The notes under the pieces were generated by a model. That model was given only the letters and a program-made list of their open reading frames with translations, was not told the origin of the DNA and did no database searches. From CALMZY01 sp052033915 (GTDB lineage: Bacteria > Verrucomicrobiota > Kiritimatiellia > CAIQIC01 > JAGNIJ01): a stretch of 64,000 bases of DNA. The position numbers and the translations under genes are program-made. Positions within the stretch are counted from its first letter, which is position 1. The number at the start of each line of letters is the position of its first letter. Positions 44,828-53,262 of the stretch are shown here, one piece after another. The stretch lies in the NCBI GenBank assembly GCA_052033915.1, contig JBPOJF010000009.1, positions 62,001 to 126,000 on the forward strand. The letters run 5' to 3'.

Positions 44828-46612
44828 ATGAACGTACTGATTCCATTGCTGGCGGGCCTGGCCCTCCTTTTCCTGGCCACTCGAACCTATTCCTTCTATC
44901 TCTCCCGCAAACTCGGCGTGGACGACAACCGGGTGACGCCCGCGCACCTCATGAAGGACGGGCGCGACTATGTGCCGACGCGCACGCACATCGTGTTTGC
45001 GCACCACTTCAGCGTGATCGCCGGGGCCGGGCCGATCGTCGGGCCGACCCTTGCGCTCGCCTACGGGTGGGCCCCCGGCTGGTTCTGGATTGTCCTCGGA
45101 TGCATTCTCTTCGGCGCCGTCCACGACATGACCGCGATGTTCGTTTCCATGCGCGAGCAGGGCCGGTCGATCGCCGATATGGCGAGGCGCAGTCTCGGGG
45201 GGGCGGGCTACCTTTTCTTCCTGGCCTTTCTCATCATGATCCTGACGCTGATCAACGCGATCTTCCTGAACCTCTCCTGCAAAGCGCTCACGGCGGCGTA
45301 TCCGGCGGCGTTGCTGAAGCTGGAAGAGGGCAGCCGCCTGCTGACCACGTTCGTAAAGGATGGAGTCCCGATGGGCCGCATCGGCGGCATCGCGACGACC
45401 TCCGTCTTCGTCATCACCGCGTTCGCGCCGCTGATCGGCTGGCTTGTGTACAAACGCCGCTGGCACACCGGCGTGTTGTACGTCATTGCCGCGCTGGTCT
45501 GTGTTGCGAGCGTCATCCTCGGCTTCAAATTCCCCATCCTGCTGACGGAACAGACATGGCGGTACGTGATGTCGGTTTATGTGTTCCTCGCCTGCTGGCT
45601 GCCGGTCTGGCTGATTCTCCAGCCGCGCGATTTCGTGAACGTCCAGATTCTTTACGGCGGTCTGATCCTGATGTTCGTCGGCGTGATTCTCTACGGCGTG
45701 GAAGGCCATACCATGAACATGGCGGTCTTCTCGGTGTCGGACGGCGAAAGGCTCGCCGGCCCGATTTGGCCGTTCCTGTTCATCACCGTCGCGTGCGGCG
45801 CGATCAGCGGATTCCACAGCCTCGCGGCGACCGGCACGACGGTCAAGCAGATCAGCCAGGAGTCCGAGGTGCGCCGCGTCGGCTACAACGCGATGATTCT
45901 CGAAGGCGCGCTGGCCCTGCTCGCGCTGATGCTCATCGCCAGCGCGTTGCCGCGCGGCGAGTACATGAACATCGTCTTTCCGGCGAACGCGGACGGCAAC
46001 CCGATCCTCGCGTTCTCCGTCGCGATGGGCTACATGCTCAACAACGTGGCGCACATCCCCGTGGCGCTGGGCGCGGTGCTCGGCATTCTGGTGCTCGAGG
46101 GCTTCGTCGTGACCACGCTGGACACCGCCGTGCGGCTTTGCAGGTACATGCTCGAGGAATTCTGGGTGTACCTCTTCCGGGGCCGGCACATCGCGTTCCT
46201 GAAGAATCCGTTCTTCAACACCGCGCTGGCCGTCGCGCTGATGCTGTTCTTCGCGCTCAACTCGACGATCATGTCCGCGTGGAAGATCTTCGGCGCCGGC
46301 AACCAGCTCATCGCCGCGCTCGCGATGACCGTGGTCACGGTCTGGCTGTTCCAGCGCGGCCGGTCGTTCTGGTTCACGATCATCCCGGCGGCGCTGATGA
46401 CGATCACGACCTTCACGACGCTGATCCTTTCGATCCGGAAGAACCTCGCCCCGGCGGGAAGCGGACATCTGATCGCGCAGGGGCAGGGGCCTCTGACATT
46501 CGCGGCGGCGCTGCTGCTTGTGCTGGCGGTCGGAGTGATCTTCGTGTCGGCGCGGAAGTTCATCGCCGGGCGATGGGGTAAGGAAGTCCAAAGTCCAAGG
46601 TCCAAAGTCTAA
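44828..46612 (+). CDS. cstA: Carbon starvation protein CstA (peptide/pyruvate transporter)
   Basis: A polytopic membrane protein of about 594 residues with ATG 44828 after GGAG. Family hallmarks: RTHIVFAHHFSVIAGAGPIVGP near 60, GAVHDMTAMFVSMREQGRSIA near 110, and GFHSLAATGTTVKQI near 330. CstA proteins take up peptides or pyruvate. The protein ends in EVQSPRSKV, ten or so residues encoded by a heptad repeat rather than by conserved sequence. It ends against the convergent glycosyltransferase. Confidence 0.94.
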   Translation: MNVLIPLLAGLALLFLATRTYSFYLSRKLGVDDNRVTPAHLMKDGRDYVPTRTHIVFAHHFSVIAGAGPIVGPTLALAYGWAPGWFWIVLGCILFGAVHDMTAMFVSMREQGRSIADMARRSLGGAGYLFFLAFLIMILTLINAIFLNLSCKALTAAYPAALLKLEEGSRLLTTFVKDGVPMGRIGGIATTSVFVITAFAPLIGWLVYKRRWHTGVLYVIAALVCVASVILGFKFPILLTEQTWRYVMSVYVFLACWLPVWLILQPRDFVNVQILYGGLILMFVGVILYGVEGHTMNMAVFSVSDGERLAGPIWPFLFITVACGAISGFHSLAATGTTVKQISQESEVRRVGYNAMILEGALALLALMLIASALPRGEYMNIVFPANADGNPILAFSVAMGYMLNNVAHIPVALGAVLGILVLEGFVVTTLDTAVRLCRYMLEEFWVYLFRGRHIAFLKNPFFNTALAVALMLFFALNSTIMSAWKIFGAGNQLIAALAMTVVTVWLFQRGRSFWFTIIPAALMTITTFTTLILSIRKNLAPAGSGHLIAQGQGPLTFAAALLLVLAVGVIFVSARKFIAGRWGKEVQSPRSKV

Positions 46613-46641
46613 GGTCGAAGGAATCCTTTGGTCTTTGGCCT
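46583..46641. repeat. Inverted AGTCCAA heptad repeat
   Basis: GAAGTCCAAAGTCCAAGG-type units with 7-bp period (46583-46620) are followed by an inverted arm (CTTTGGTCTTTGGCC, 46625-46641). It lies between convergent cstA and a glycosyltransferase and supplies the cstA stop codon and tail. Confidence 0.75.
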
Positions 46642-47711
46642 TACAGCAACGGTTTCAGATGCTCGCGCAGTTCCCCCGCCAGGTCCCGCTGTTCGTACCG
46701 CGTCAGCCGCTCGCGCTGGCCCCGGAGGACCGCATTCCGAAGGGCCGGATCGCGGATCAGCCGCCCCATCATCTCCGCGATGAGGTCGTACCGCTTCTCG
46801 CGGACGAGCACGCCGGCGCCGTCCAGCGTTTCCGGCACGGCCGCGGCGGCGTACGCGAGGATCGGGACGTCGTGGACCATCGCCTCGATGAGCGGGATGC
46901 AGAACCCCTCGTGCTCGCTCATGCAGAGGAACAGGCTGGACGTCTTGTACGCCGCGTTCAACTCGTCCTGACGCATCGTGCCGACGAGGTCCACGTTGTT
47001 CAACTGCAACTCGCGCTGCTGCGTGAGCAGGAGCGCATGGTACTGCTCCGTCCCGGCGAACGAGCCGACGTGGATGAACCGCGAGTTGCGTTCCACGTAT
47101 TTCTGGAAGTAGTAGAACGCGGACAGGCAGTCCTCGATCTTCTTGTTCGGCGCGCAGCGGCCGACGAAGAGGATGTTCACGAGTCCGTCGTTGTACTTGT
47201 CCGTCGTGTAGCGGTTCGCGTGCTTGCGCAGGCGCTGGAGGTCGAGGACGAGCGGCAGGACGCGGGGTTCCGGGTAGCCCCACTCCTTCAGCTCGCTCGC
47301 GTTGAATCCGCTGTCGGCCATGACGACCTGCGCGGTCTTTGTCAGGCGCTTGGCCTGTTCGCGGCCGCGGGACAAGCCGCGCGCGATCTGGTCCTGGATG
47401 CCGGCGAAATACTCCGCGGGCGTGATGTTGTGGTAGAGAATGGCCTTGCGGCAGGGCAGTTGCGCGAAGGCGTCGTTGACGTCCGATCCCACCGACAGGT
47501 GCAGGAGCGCGATGTCATCCGGCTTGCAGGTCTCCCTGCACTCCGCCACGTCCTTCGCGTCGTTGCGCAGTTCCGGCAGGATTCGCCGGGTCTCCGAAAA
47601 AATTTCCGACGCGAAGCCCCAGGAGCGGAAGATATCCCGCATGACCGCCGCCTCGTTGCTGATGGCGTCGCCGTGCGTATATCCCGCGACCAGTTGATGA
47701 ATCGCTCTCAT
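46641..47711 (-). CDS. Family 4 (GT-B) glycosyltransferase
   Basis: A 356-residue enzyme with the retaining GT4 architecture. The N-terminal acceptor half includes LLHLSVGSDVNDAF and AILYHNITPAEYF. The C-terminal donor half has NILFVGRCAPNKKIEDC near 183 and the E(x7)E-like motif SEHEGFCIPLIEAMVHDVPILAYAA (split: SEHEGFCIPLIEAMVH, then DVPILAY) near 262. It should add a hexose to an envelope glycan. It is the third gene of an operon with another glycosyltransferase and a small coiled-coil protein. Confidence 0.9.
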   Translation of the reverse strand: MRAIHQLVAGYTHGDAISNEAAVMRDIFRSWGFASEIFSETRRILPELRNDAKDVAECRETCKPDDIALLHLSVGSDVNDAFAQLPCRKAILYHNITPAEYFAGIQDQIARGLSRGREQAKRLTKTAQVVMADSGFNASELKEWGYPEPRVLPLVLDLQRLRKHANRYTTDKYNDGLVNILFVGRCAPNKKIEDCLSAFYYFQKYVERNSRFIHVGSFAGTEQYHALLLTQQRELQLNNVDLVGTMRQDELNAAYKTSSLFLCMSEHEGFCIPLIEAMVHDVPILAYAAAAVPETLDGAGVLVREKRYDLIAEMMGRLIRDPALRNAVLRGQRERLTRYEQRDLAGELREHLKPLL

Positions 47712-47723
47712 GTGCTGTGAACT

Positions 47724-48905
47724 CTAGCCGTTTCTGTCCAACGCATCAAACAGCCGTTTCCCTACCGACTCCCACGAGTATTCCCTCTGGACATACTCCC
47801 GGCCCGCCGCGCCCATGCGCTTCCGCAAATCCTCGTTCGACAGGAGCAGGGACAGTTCCTCTTCGAAATCGGGGTAGTGCCGGAACCACAGGCCGCCGCC
47901 GCTGCGGCGGCACTGCCAGCGCAGAACCTCGCTGCCGGCATGGACGAGCGCGGGCGCGCCCGCCAGGAACGATTCGAGGAGGACGATCCCGAAGCTCTCC
48001 AGCGTGGACGGATGGACGAACGCCAGCGCGCCGGCCATCGCGTCGTGCTTCTCCGGCTCGCTGACGAACCCGAGGTCGATGATGTGCGGCACGAGTTCCG
48101 ACGGCGCTTCGATCGGTCCGCTGCCCGTGAAGACGAGCTTGATGTCCCGGCCGGTCCGCGCGCGGAACGTCTGCACGTACTCGCAGAGCAGGGGGGTGCC
48201 TTTGCCGCTCTCGCGCCGGCCGCTGTACATCAGGTACGGACACGTCAGCCCGTGCCGCGCCGCGAAGGATTTCGGGTCGGCTTGGAACGGATCGATGCCC
48301 ATGCCGACGACGGCGCCTTTCGAATCGGGGATATCGAATAACCTGCGCGCGAAGTCCTGTTCCGGCTCGGCGTTGAACATGAACCCGCGGACGGTCGCGA
48401 ACATCTCTTTCATGAGGCCCAGGTACGCGAACGCCTCGTCGTGCAGGCACGGCACGAGGATCGTCTTCTCGGGATGAATGCGGCTCGCGGCGATGATCAG
48501 GCCGAACAGGTACGGTCCCATCACGATGCGGTCATAGTCCGCGCCGTGCTCGCGAAGATGTTGGTAGAGCGCCTCGCTGTTGACGCTGTTGCGCGCCCAC
48601 GTTTCCTCGTCTGCCGGGGTGTAGCGGCCGCCGCTGCAGATCGCCTTCTGGATCTTCGCGAACGCCGCCGTGTCGCGCTTGTCGACCGGAAAGAAGTGGA
48701 CGTCGAGACGGCCGACCCGGCGGCTGCCCGGCGGAATCTTGTTTTCCCACGTGAAATGGCTTTCCGCGCAGGTGGTCAGGAACGTCACCTTGCGGCCCGC
48801 GGCCGCGGTGTGCTCCGCCAGCTTCTTGAGAAGCGTCTCCGCGCCGCCGACGGTTCCCTGTTCGGAGAAGCGGGGGGAGAGGAAGGCGATGTGGTGCGCG
48901 GTCAT
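47724..48905 (-). CDS. Family 4 (GT-B) glycosyltransferase
   Basis: About 393 residues from ATG 48905 (MTAHHIAFLSPRFSEQ); 20 upstream codons in frame are excluded. GT-B motifs: GGAETLLKKLAEH near 22 (donor/acceptor loop), LMYSGRRESGKGTPLL near 225, and STLESFGIVLLESFLAGAPALVH near 300 with the E(x7)E pair. It fits the retaining glycosyltransferases of surface polysaccharide clusters. The stop is 12 bp before the next glycosyltransferase. Confidence 0.9.
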   Translation of the reverse strand: MTAHHIAFLSPRFSEQGTVGGAETLLKKLAEHTAAAGRKVTFLTTCAESHFTWENKIPPGSRRVGRLDVHFFPVDKRDTAAFAKIQKAICSGGRYTPADEETWARNSVNSEALYQHLREHGADYDRIVMGPYLFGLIIAASRIHPEKTILVPCLHDEAFAYLGLMKEMFATVRGFMFNAEPEQDFARRLFDIPDSKGAVVGMGIDPFQADPKSFAARHGLTCPYLMYSGRRESGKGTPLLCEYVQTFRARTGRDIKLVFTGSGPIEAPSELVPHIIDLGFVSEPEKHDAMAGALAFVHPSTLESFGIVLLESFLAGAPALVHAGSEVLRWQCRRSGGGLWFRHYPDFEEELSLLLSNEDLRKRMGAAGREYVQREYSWESVGKRLFDALDRNG

Positions 48906-48939
48906 GGTTTGTATTCCATTGCCGACCGGCAATTGGAAA

Positions 48940-49383
48940 TCACGAGGTCTTCTCCAGTTTCGCAATCCTCGCCTCCAGGTCCTTGACCTTCGCCGCGTAC
49001 TTCTCGTCCAACCCCTCGATGGCGGTGACGATCAGCCCGTTGATCTGGTTCTGCTGGGACCAGAGGCGGTAGGTGTAGAACTTCAGCAGGCCCCAGATCA
49101 GCTTTTTGAGGCGGATCAGTATCGGCGCGAAGTAGCGGCGACGCTCGCGGATTTCAAAATCGGAGATGTCCACGAAGACCGCGTCGTGGAGGCATTTGAG
49201 GTAGAAGCCGAGGAACTGGTCCTCGCCGCGGAGATTGACGAGATTCATGCGCTCGGCGCGGGCGATGCGCGCATCGGCGTACACGCCGTCGTCGATCTTC
49301 TTCGACACGGCGGCCTGGATGTCCGCGACGATTTTCGCGGTATCCACGCCCGGCGCGCCGATTTCAAAAATGGGGTTGCTCAT
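48940..49383 (-). CDS. Small coiled-coil protein of a glycosyltransferase operon
   Basis: 147 residues from ATG 49383 (MSNPIFEIGAPGVDTAKIV), with GGAGG eight bases upstream. The middle is basic and helical (RERRRYFAPILIRLKKLIWGLLKFYTYRLW, given in pieces: RERRRYFAPILIRLKK, then LIWGLLKFYTYRLW), and the end is a coiled coil (DEKYAAKVKDLEARIAKLE). No known domain is recognised. It precedes two glycosyltransferases by 34 bp and probably docks or regulates them at the membrane. Confidence 0.75.
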   Translation of the reverse strand: MSNPIFEIGAPGVDTAKIVADIQAAVSKKIDDGVYADARIARAERMNLVNLRGEDQFLGFYLKCLHDAVFVDISDFEIRERRRYFAPILIRLKKLIWGLLKFYTYRLWSQQNQINGLIVTAIEGLDEKYAAKVKDLEARIAKLEKTS

Positions 49384-49460
49384 GTTCCTGCCTCCACGCG
49401 GCCGCATTATCGGCGGGCAGGGCGGGGGTGTCAACAGCCGCCGCTCGTCCTCGGAAGAGT

Positions 49461-49526
49461 TGAACCACGAAATACACGAAAGACGCGAAAGAAGGCGAAC
49501 CACGGATGGACGGATGCACACGAATG
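49461..49526. repeat. 'GAACCACGAA' dispersed repeat, left copy
   Basis: GAACCACGAA (49462-49471) followed by ACACGAAAG (49474-49482), AGACGCGAAAG and a second GAACCACG. An inverted copy of the first two words lies at 51171-51192, on the far side of the restriction-modification genes. The rest of 49384-49762 holds no gene. Confidence 0.65.
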
Positions 49527-49762
49527 GGAGTGGGAAGCCCGCAGGCGGAAGGCAGAGGTTGGGATGTTAATGGAAAGAGGGGAACCGCGGATTGCTCTGT
49601 CCGCCGCAAACCATCAGAGCGAGTTCCTTCATTCGGTCATTTCTTAACCAGTTACAGCTTAATAGGTTGCAAAGAATGAACGGATCTTTTTCCTCGCAAT
49701 TCGTGAAACGTCCGGGCTAAAGAGTCATTGAACGCGCAACACGAACGTGACACAGTGACGAC

Positions 49763-50353
49763 ATGACAACAGAGGATTTGCCGGCTTTCCTCCGAGAGAA
49801 TTACGAAATCCACGAATGGCGTCACGCGTACGCCATACTGCGACAGGATTTTCCCGACGAATGCAGAGACATCTGCGATGTTCTAGCGGGATTTCGCCTC
49901 AAGAAAAGTCACATCACCGTCGGAGGCGGGCGCAAGTCGCAGGTGGCGGAATCGATTGACTCGCAGCTTTGCGCGAGGGGCTGGGTCGAGAAGAATTTCC
50001 AGACCAGCATCACAGTCGACGACAATGTCATGAACTCGCCGACGCATGCGGTTGATTGTTTTAAGAACCGCGTTGCAGTAGAAATTGAGTGGAACAACAA
50101 AGACCCCTTCTTTGACCGGGATTTGAACAACTTCAGACTTCTGTTTGATCTTCGCGCTATTTCCGTCGGCGTGATCATCACTCGATGTGATGAGTTGCAG
50201 GAGATCTTCGATTCTCTCGGTCGCGGGGGTTCCTATGGAGCTTCCACCACACACATGTCGAAGCTTCTTCCTCGCGTTCAAGGGGGTGGAGGCGCCGGCT
50301 GCCCCCTCCTGGTTTTTGGAATCCGAAAGACGCTTTATGTCGAAGATATTTAA
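49763..50353 (+). CDS. BglII-family type II restriction endonuclease
   Basis: A 196-residue nuclease matching the BglII/BstYI family. Its core RVAVEIEWNNKDPFFDRDLN (103-122) carries the catalytic acids, with D98, E107 and E109 as likely metal ligands, followed by NFRLLFDLRAISVGVIITR. The C-terminal segment GGSYGASTTHMSKLLPRV fits the family's DNA-binding loop. BglII-like enzymes cut GATC-centred palindromes. The actual site here is not predictable. The start codon ATG 49763 gives full length but has a weak ribosome-binding site. Its composition is visibly less GC-rich than neighbours, suggesting transfer. It overlaps the methyltransferase by 17 bases. Confidence 0.88.
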   Translation: MTTEDLPAFLRENYEIHEWRHAYAILRQDFPDECRDICDVLAGFRLKKSHITVGGGRKSQVAESIDSQLCARGWVEKNFQTSITVDDNVMNSPTHAVDCFKNRVAVEIEWNNKDPFFDRDLNNFRLLFDLRAISVGVIITRCDELQEIFDSLGRGGSYGASTTHMSKLLPRVQGGGGAGCPLLVFGIRKTLYVEDI

Positions 50354-51038
50354 CATTCCCCAGACATCCGCCGCGGAGGATCTTCTCGCCAGAGTCCAGG
50401 GGCCTTTCTCTACCATTCTTGCAGACCCGCCGTGGCGATTTTCGAATCGCACCGGGAAAATGGCCCCCGAACATCAGCGCCTTCTGCGTTACCCAACGAT
50501 GACATTGGAGGAGATTCTCGAACTCCCGGTTAACCGCCTTGCGGCGGCTCAGGCCCATCTCTATTTGTGGGTTCCCAATGCCCTTATCTCGGAAGGCCTT
50601 GAAGTGATGAAGCGGTGGGGGTTCACCTACAAGACGAACATGGTTTGGTACAAGATTCGGAAAGACGGCGGTCCGGATGGAAGGGGTGTGGGTTTCTACT
50701 TCAGAAATGTCACAGAACTCGTCCTTTTTGGAGTTCGCGGGAACATGCGTACTCTTCGTGCAGGCCGCACGCAGACAAACATCATCTCGACCCGGAAACG
50801 GGAGCACTCCAGAAAACCGGATGAACTCTACAACATCATTGAAGCGTGCTCGCCCGGGCCCTACCTTGAACTCTTCGCGCGCCATGCACGTGAGTCGTGG
50901 GTACAGTGGGGAAATGAATCTGTTGAAGAGCGCTCTGTATATCCTGCTCATGAGAGCCCGAGCCTTCGTCAGCATGCCTTTCTCGAGAAGAAATCCCGTC
51001 CATATTGTTCGGCAAAGGCGAAACGAAGAGCCTCTTAG
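50337..51038 (+). CDS. MT-A70-family adenine-N6 DNA methyltransferase
   Basis: A 233-residue methyltransferase starting at ATG 50337, inside the end of the nuclease gene. The catalytic DPPW lies at 30-33 in ILADPPWRFSNRTG. Later motifs LYLWVPNALISEGLEVMKRWGF near 82 (split: LYLWVPNALIS, EGLEVMKRWGF) and TELVLFGVRGN near 130 are typical of the MT-A70 family that also includes M.MunI. It should methylate adenine in the site cut by the preceding nuclease, so the pair forms a type II restriction-modification system. The overlapping order, nuclease first, is common in compact systems. Confidence 0.9.
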   Translation: MSKIFNIPQTSAAEDLLARVQGPFSTILADPPWRFSNRTGKMAPEHQRLLRYPTMTLEEILELPVNRLAAAQAHLYLWVPNALISEGLEVMKRWGFTYKTNMVWYKIRKDGGPDGRGVGFYFRNVTELVLFGVRGNMRTLRAGRTQTNIISTRKREHSRKPDELYNIIEACSPGPYLELFARHARESWVQWGNESVEERSVYPAHESPSLRQHAFLEKKSRPYCSAKAKRRAS

Positions 51039-51164
51039 GCCGCCCTCATCGCCGGGCCAGCCTGCCGCAAACGGTGTAGGGTCCGCCGTCCACGGGAACG
51101 GTTCGTGGTGATCTCCGCTGAGGACAGCGGACGCTGCGCTGTCCGTCCGCAGTCCAAGCCTCGT

Positions 51165-51193
51165 CTTTTCCTTTCGTGTTCATTCGTGGTTCA
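51165..51193. repeat. 'GAACCACGAA' dispersed repeat, right inverted copy
   Basis: CTTTCGTGT (51171-51179) and TTCGTGGTTC (51183-51192) are the reverse complements of the two words at 49462-49482. With that copy they frame the restriction-modification genes. Confidence 0.6.
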
Positions 51194-51258
51194 CCTCTCA
51201 CCACGGGCGGATGCGAAAAAAAAGACGGCCCAGGTCTAAACATTTGCGGAAGCCGGGG

Positions 51259-51390
51259 TATATATAGGAGCAGAGACCGGGCAGGCGAACCGGTTATGGT
51301 TGAGCGAAGTGATACATCAGAAAGACTGAGTCGGTTCGTTAGACAGTGAGGGTTCGCCTGACCCGGCCTTTTTTTCGCCTCTGCTCCGGA
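51259..51390 (+). ncRNA. Candidate structured RNA / leader with terminator-like stem before the secretion operon
   Basis: An AT-rich TATATA (51259-51266) could be a -10 element, with no clear -35. The following RNA could fold with three nested stems: GGAGCAGAG (51267-51275) with CTCTGCTCC (51379-51387), CCGGG (51277-51281) with CCCGG (51362-51366), and CAGGCGAACC (51282-51291) with GGTTCGCCTG (51351-51360). Seven T's follow the second stem at 51369-51375. An alternative pairing, CGAACCG (51286-51292) with CGGTTCG (51332-51338), would break the third stem. It does not match the c-di-GMP-I, SRP or 6S sequences I know. It could equally be a small mobile element with terminal inverted repeats. 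gspE starts about 100 bp downstream. Confidence 0.5.
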
Positions 51391-51487
51391 AACCTCTGCG
51401 TTTACATCCACCCCCGCATATCGTACGCTTTGCCCCATCGACTTTTTCGAGGCGAGGGAAATGCGGGACACGAAGTAAGAATCCGAT

Positions 51488-53206
51488 ATGGCGGGCACAC
51501 ACACAACCAAGCTGGCGACGATCCTGGAGCGCGTCGGGCTCTTCACCCCCGAGCAGGTGCAGGATCTGCTGGCGCGCCAGCAGCAGAGCGGGCAGGCCAT
51601 CACCGACGTGGTGGTCAGCCAGGGGTACGCGAAGGAGGAGCCGTTCCTCGAGAAGCTGGCGGAGGTCATGAAGCTGCCCTTCGAGCGGGTCGGCAACAAG
51701 CCCATCGACCAGAGCGTGCTCAGCAAGCTGCCGACCAAGGCGGTGTTCCAGTACAATGTCATTCCTCTCGCGATGGAGAACGGCCTCCTTCGCGTGGCGA
51801 CCCACGACCCCTTCCTCCCGGGGCTTGTGGATGCGCTTCGGCTGGCCTCCGGGTTCCGGATCCGGCTCACCCTGAGCACGTCCACGGAGCTGGCGAAGGC
51901 CGCCAAGAAGTTTTACGGCGTCGGCGCGGACACGCTCGAGCAGATGATCCATGACAACCGGATCGAAGTCGCGCCGGAGGACGATCTCTCGAAGCAGGAC
52001 CTGAGCGAGCTGGACCAGGAAGCTTCGGTCGTCAAGTTCGTCAACCAGATCATCTGGGAGGCGTACCAGGATCGCGCGACGGACATTCATCTCGAGCCGA
52101 TGGAGTCCGATCTGCGGATCCGGTACCGCATCGACGGCCTTCTGCACCAGACGCCCGTGCCGCCGCAGTTGAAACGCTTCCAGCCCGCGATCATCTCGCG
52201 CGTGAAGGTCATGGCGGGTATGGACATCGCCGAGAAGCGCCTGCCGCAGGACGGCCGCATCAGCCTGCGGATCCGCGGCGAGGAAATCGACGTGCGCGTG
52301 TCCACGATGCCGACGGTGTACGGCGAGAGCGTCAGCTTGCGTCTGCTCATGCGGTCCAGCGGGCTGATCGGCATGGACAAGCTCGGGCTGAATCCGAAGG
52401 ACGAGGCGGCGCTGAAGAAGCTCATCTACAAGCCGCACGGCATCCTGCTGGTCACCGGCCCGACCGGCTCGGGCAAGTCCACGTCGCTCTACGCGTGGCT
52501 CCACACGATCAACTCGATCGACAAGCGCATCCTGACGATCGAGGAACCGATCGAGTACGAGATGGCCGGCATCAACCAGATCCAGGTGCGGCCGGAAATC
52601 GGGCTGACGTTCGCGGTCGGCCTGCGCCACATCCTGCGCCAGGACCCGGACGTCATCATGGTCGGCGAAGTGCGCGACAAGGAAACGGCCGAGATCGCGA
52701 TCCGCGCGGCGTTGACCGGTCACCTGGTGTTCAGCACGCTGCACACGAACGACGCCATCGGCGCGGTCACGCGGCTGGTGGACATGGGCATCGAGCCGTT
52801 CCTCGTCGCGTCGTCGGTCGAGGCGCTGATCGCCCAGCGCCTTGTGCGCCGCCTGTGCCACAAATGCCGGAAACCGTGGAAGGTGGACAAGGCGTTCCTC
52901 AAGAGCATCGGGTTCCCGATGGAACGGCTGAAGGAAGGGACCATCCACGAGGCCGCCGGCTGTGAGGACTGCCGCAGCACCGGCTTCCGGGGTCGAACGG
53001 GCATCTACGAGGTGTTCGTCGTCAACGACCACATCCGCCCGCTCATCGTGTCGCGCGCGGCGACCAGCGAAATCAAAGCGCTCGCTTACAAGCAGGGCAT
53101 GCGTTCCCTGCGTATGGACGGCTGGAACAAGGTGCTCGACGGCACGACGACGATGGAGGAAGTGTTGCGCGTGTCCGAGGAGGACGAAGCATTATCGGAA
53201 GGATGA
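51488..53206 (+). CDS. gspE: Type II secretion ATPase GspE/PilB
   Basis: A 572-residue cytosolic ATPase that powers pseudopilus assembly. The N-terminal GspE-N domain (about 1-150) is followed by a second N-domain, then the motor: Walker A GPTGSGKSTSLY near 323, Asp box TIEEPIEYEM near 350, Walker B RQDPDVIMVGEVRD near 385, His box FSTLHTNDA near 415, and a tetra-cysteine zinc motif CHKCRKPW ... CEDCRSTG near 455-500. All motifs are intact. First gene of the gsp operon. Confidence 0.95.
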   Translation: MAGTHTTKLATILERVGLFTPEQVQDLLARQQQSGQAITDVVVSQGYAKEEPFLEKLAEVMKLPFERVGNKPIDQSVLSKLPTKAVFQYNVIPLAMENGLLRVATHDPFLPGLVDALRLASGFRIRLTLSTSTELAKAAKKFYGVGADTLEQMIHDNRIEVAPEDDLSKQDLSELDQEASVVKFVNQIIWEAYQDRATDIHLEPMESDLRIRYRIDGLLHQTPVPPQLKRFQPAIISRVKVMAGMDIAEKRLPQDGRISLRIRGEEIDVRVSTMPTVYGESVSLRLLMRSSGLIGMDKLGLNPKDEAALKKLIYKPHGILLVTGPTGSGKSTSLYAWLHTINSIDKRILTIEEPIEYEMAGINQIQVRPEIGLTFAVGLRHILRQDPDVIMVGEVRDKETAEIAIRAALTGHLVFSTLHTNDAIGAVTRLVDMGIEPFLVASSVEALIAQRLVRRLCHKCRKPWKVDKAFLKSIGFPMERLKEGTIHEAAGCEDCRSTGFRGRTGIYEVFVVNDHIRPLIVSRAATSEIKALAYKQGMRSLRMDGWNKVLDGTTTMEEVLRVSEEDEALSEG

Positions 53207-53262
53207 AGCCTGAGCAGGAAGCCGGCGCATGATGTCTTGCTCAGGTTTCCAGTTTCTGAACG
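53207..53262. repeat. Inverted repeat between gspE and gspF
   Basis: CCTGAGCA (53209-53216) and TGCTCAGG (53238-53245) form an 8-bp inverted repeat. A following tract (GGTTTCCAGTTTCTGAACG) has the loose 7-bp period of the other repeats. Read-through into gspF is expected. Confidence 0.5.

Noticed and set aside
43880..46591. A minus-strand open frame of 903 codons opposite cstA and the pseudouridine synthase gene
   Set aside because: Arg/His/Glu-rich low-complexity shadow of two well-recognised genes.
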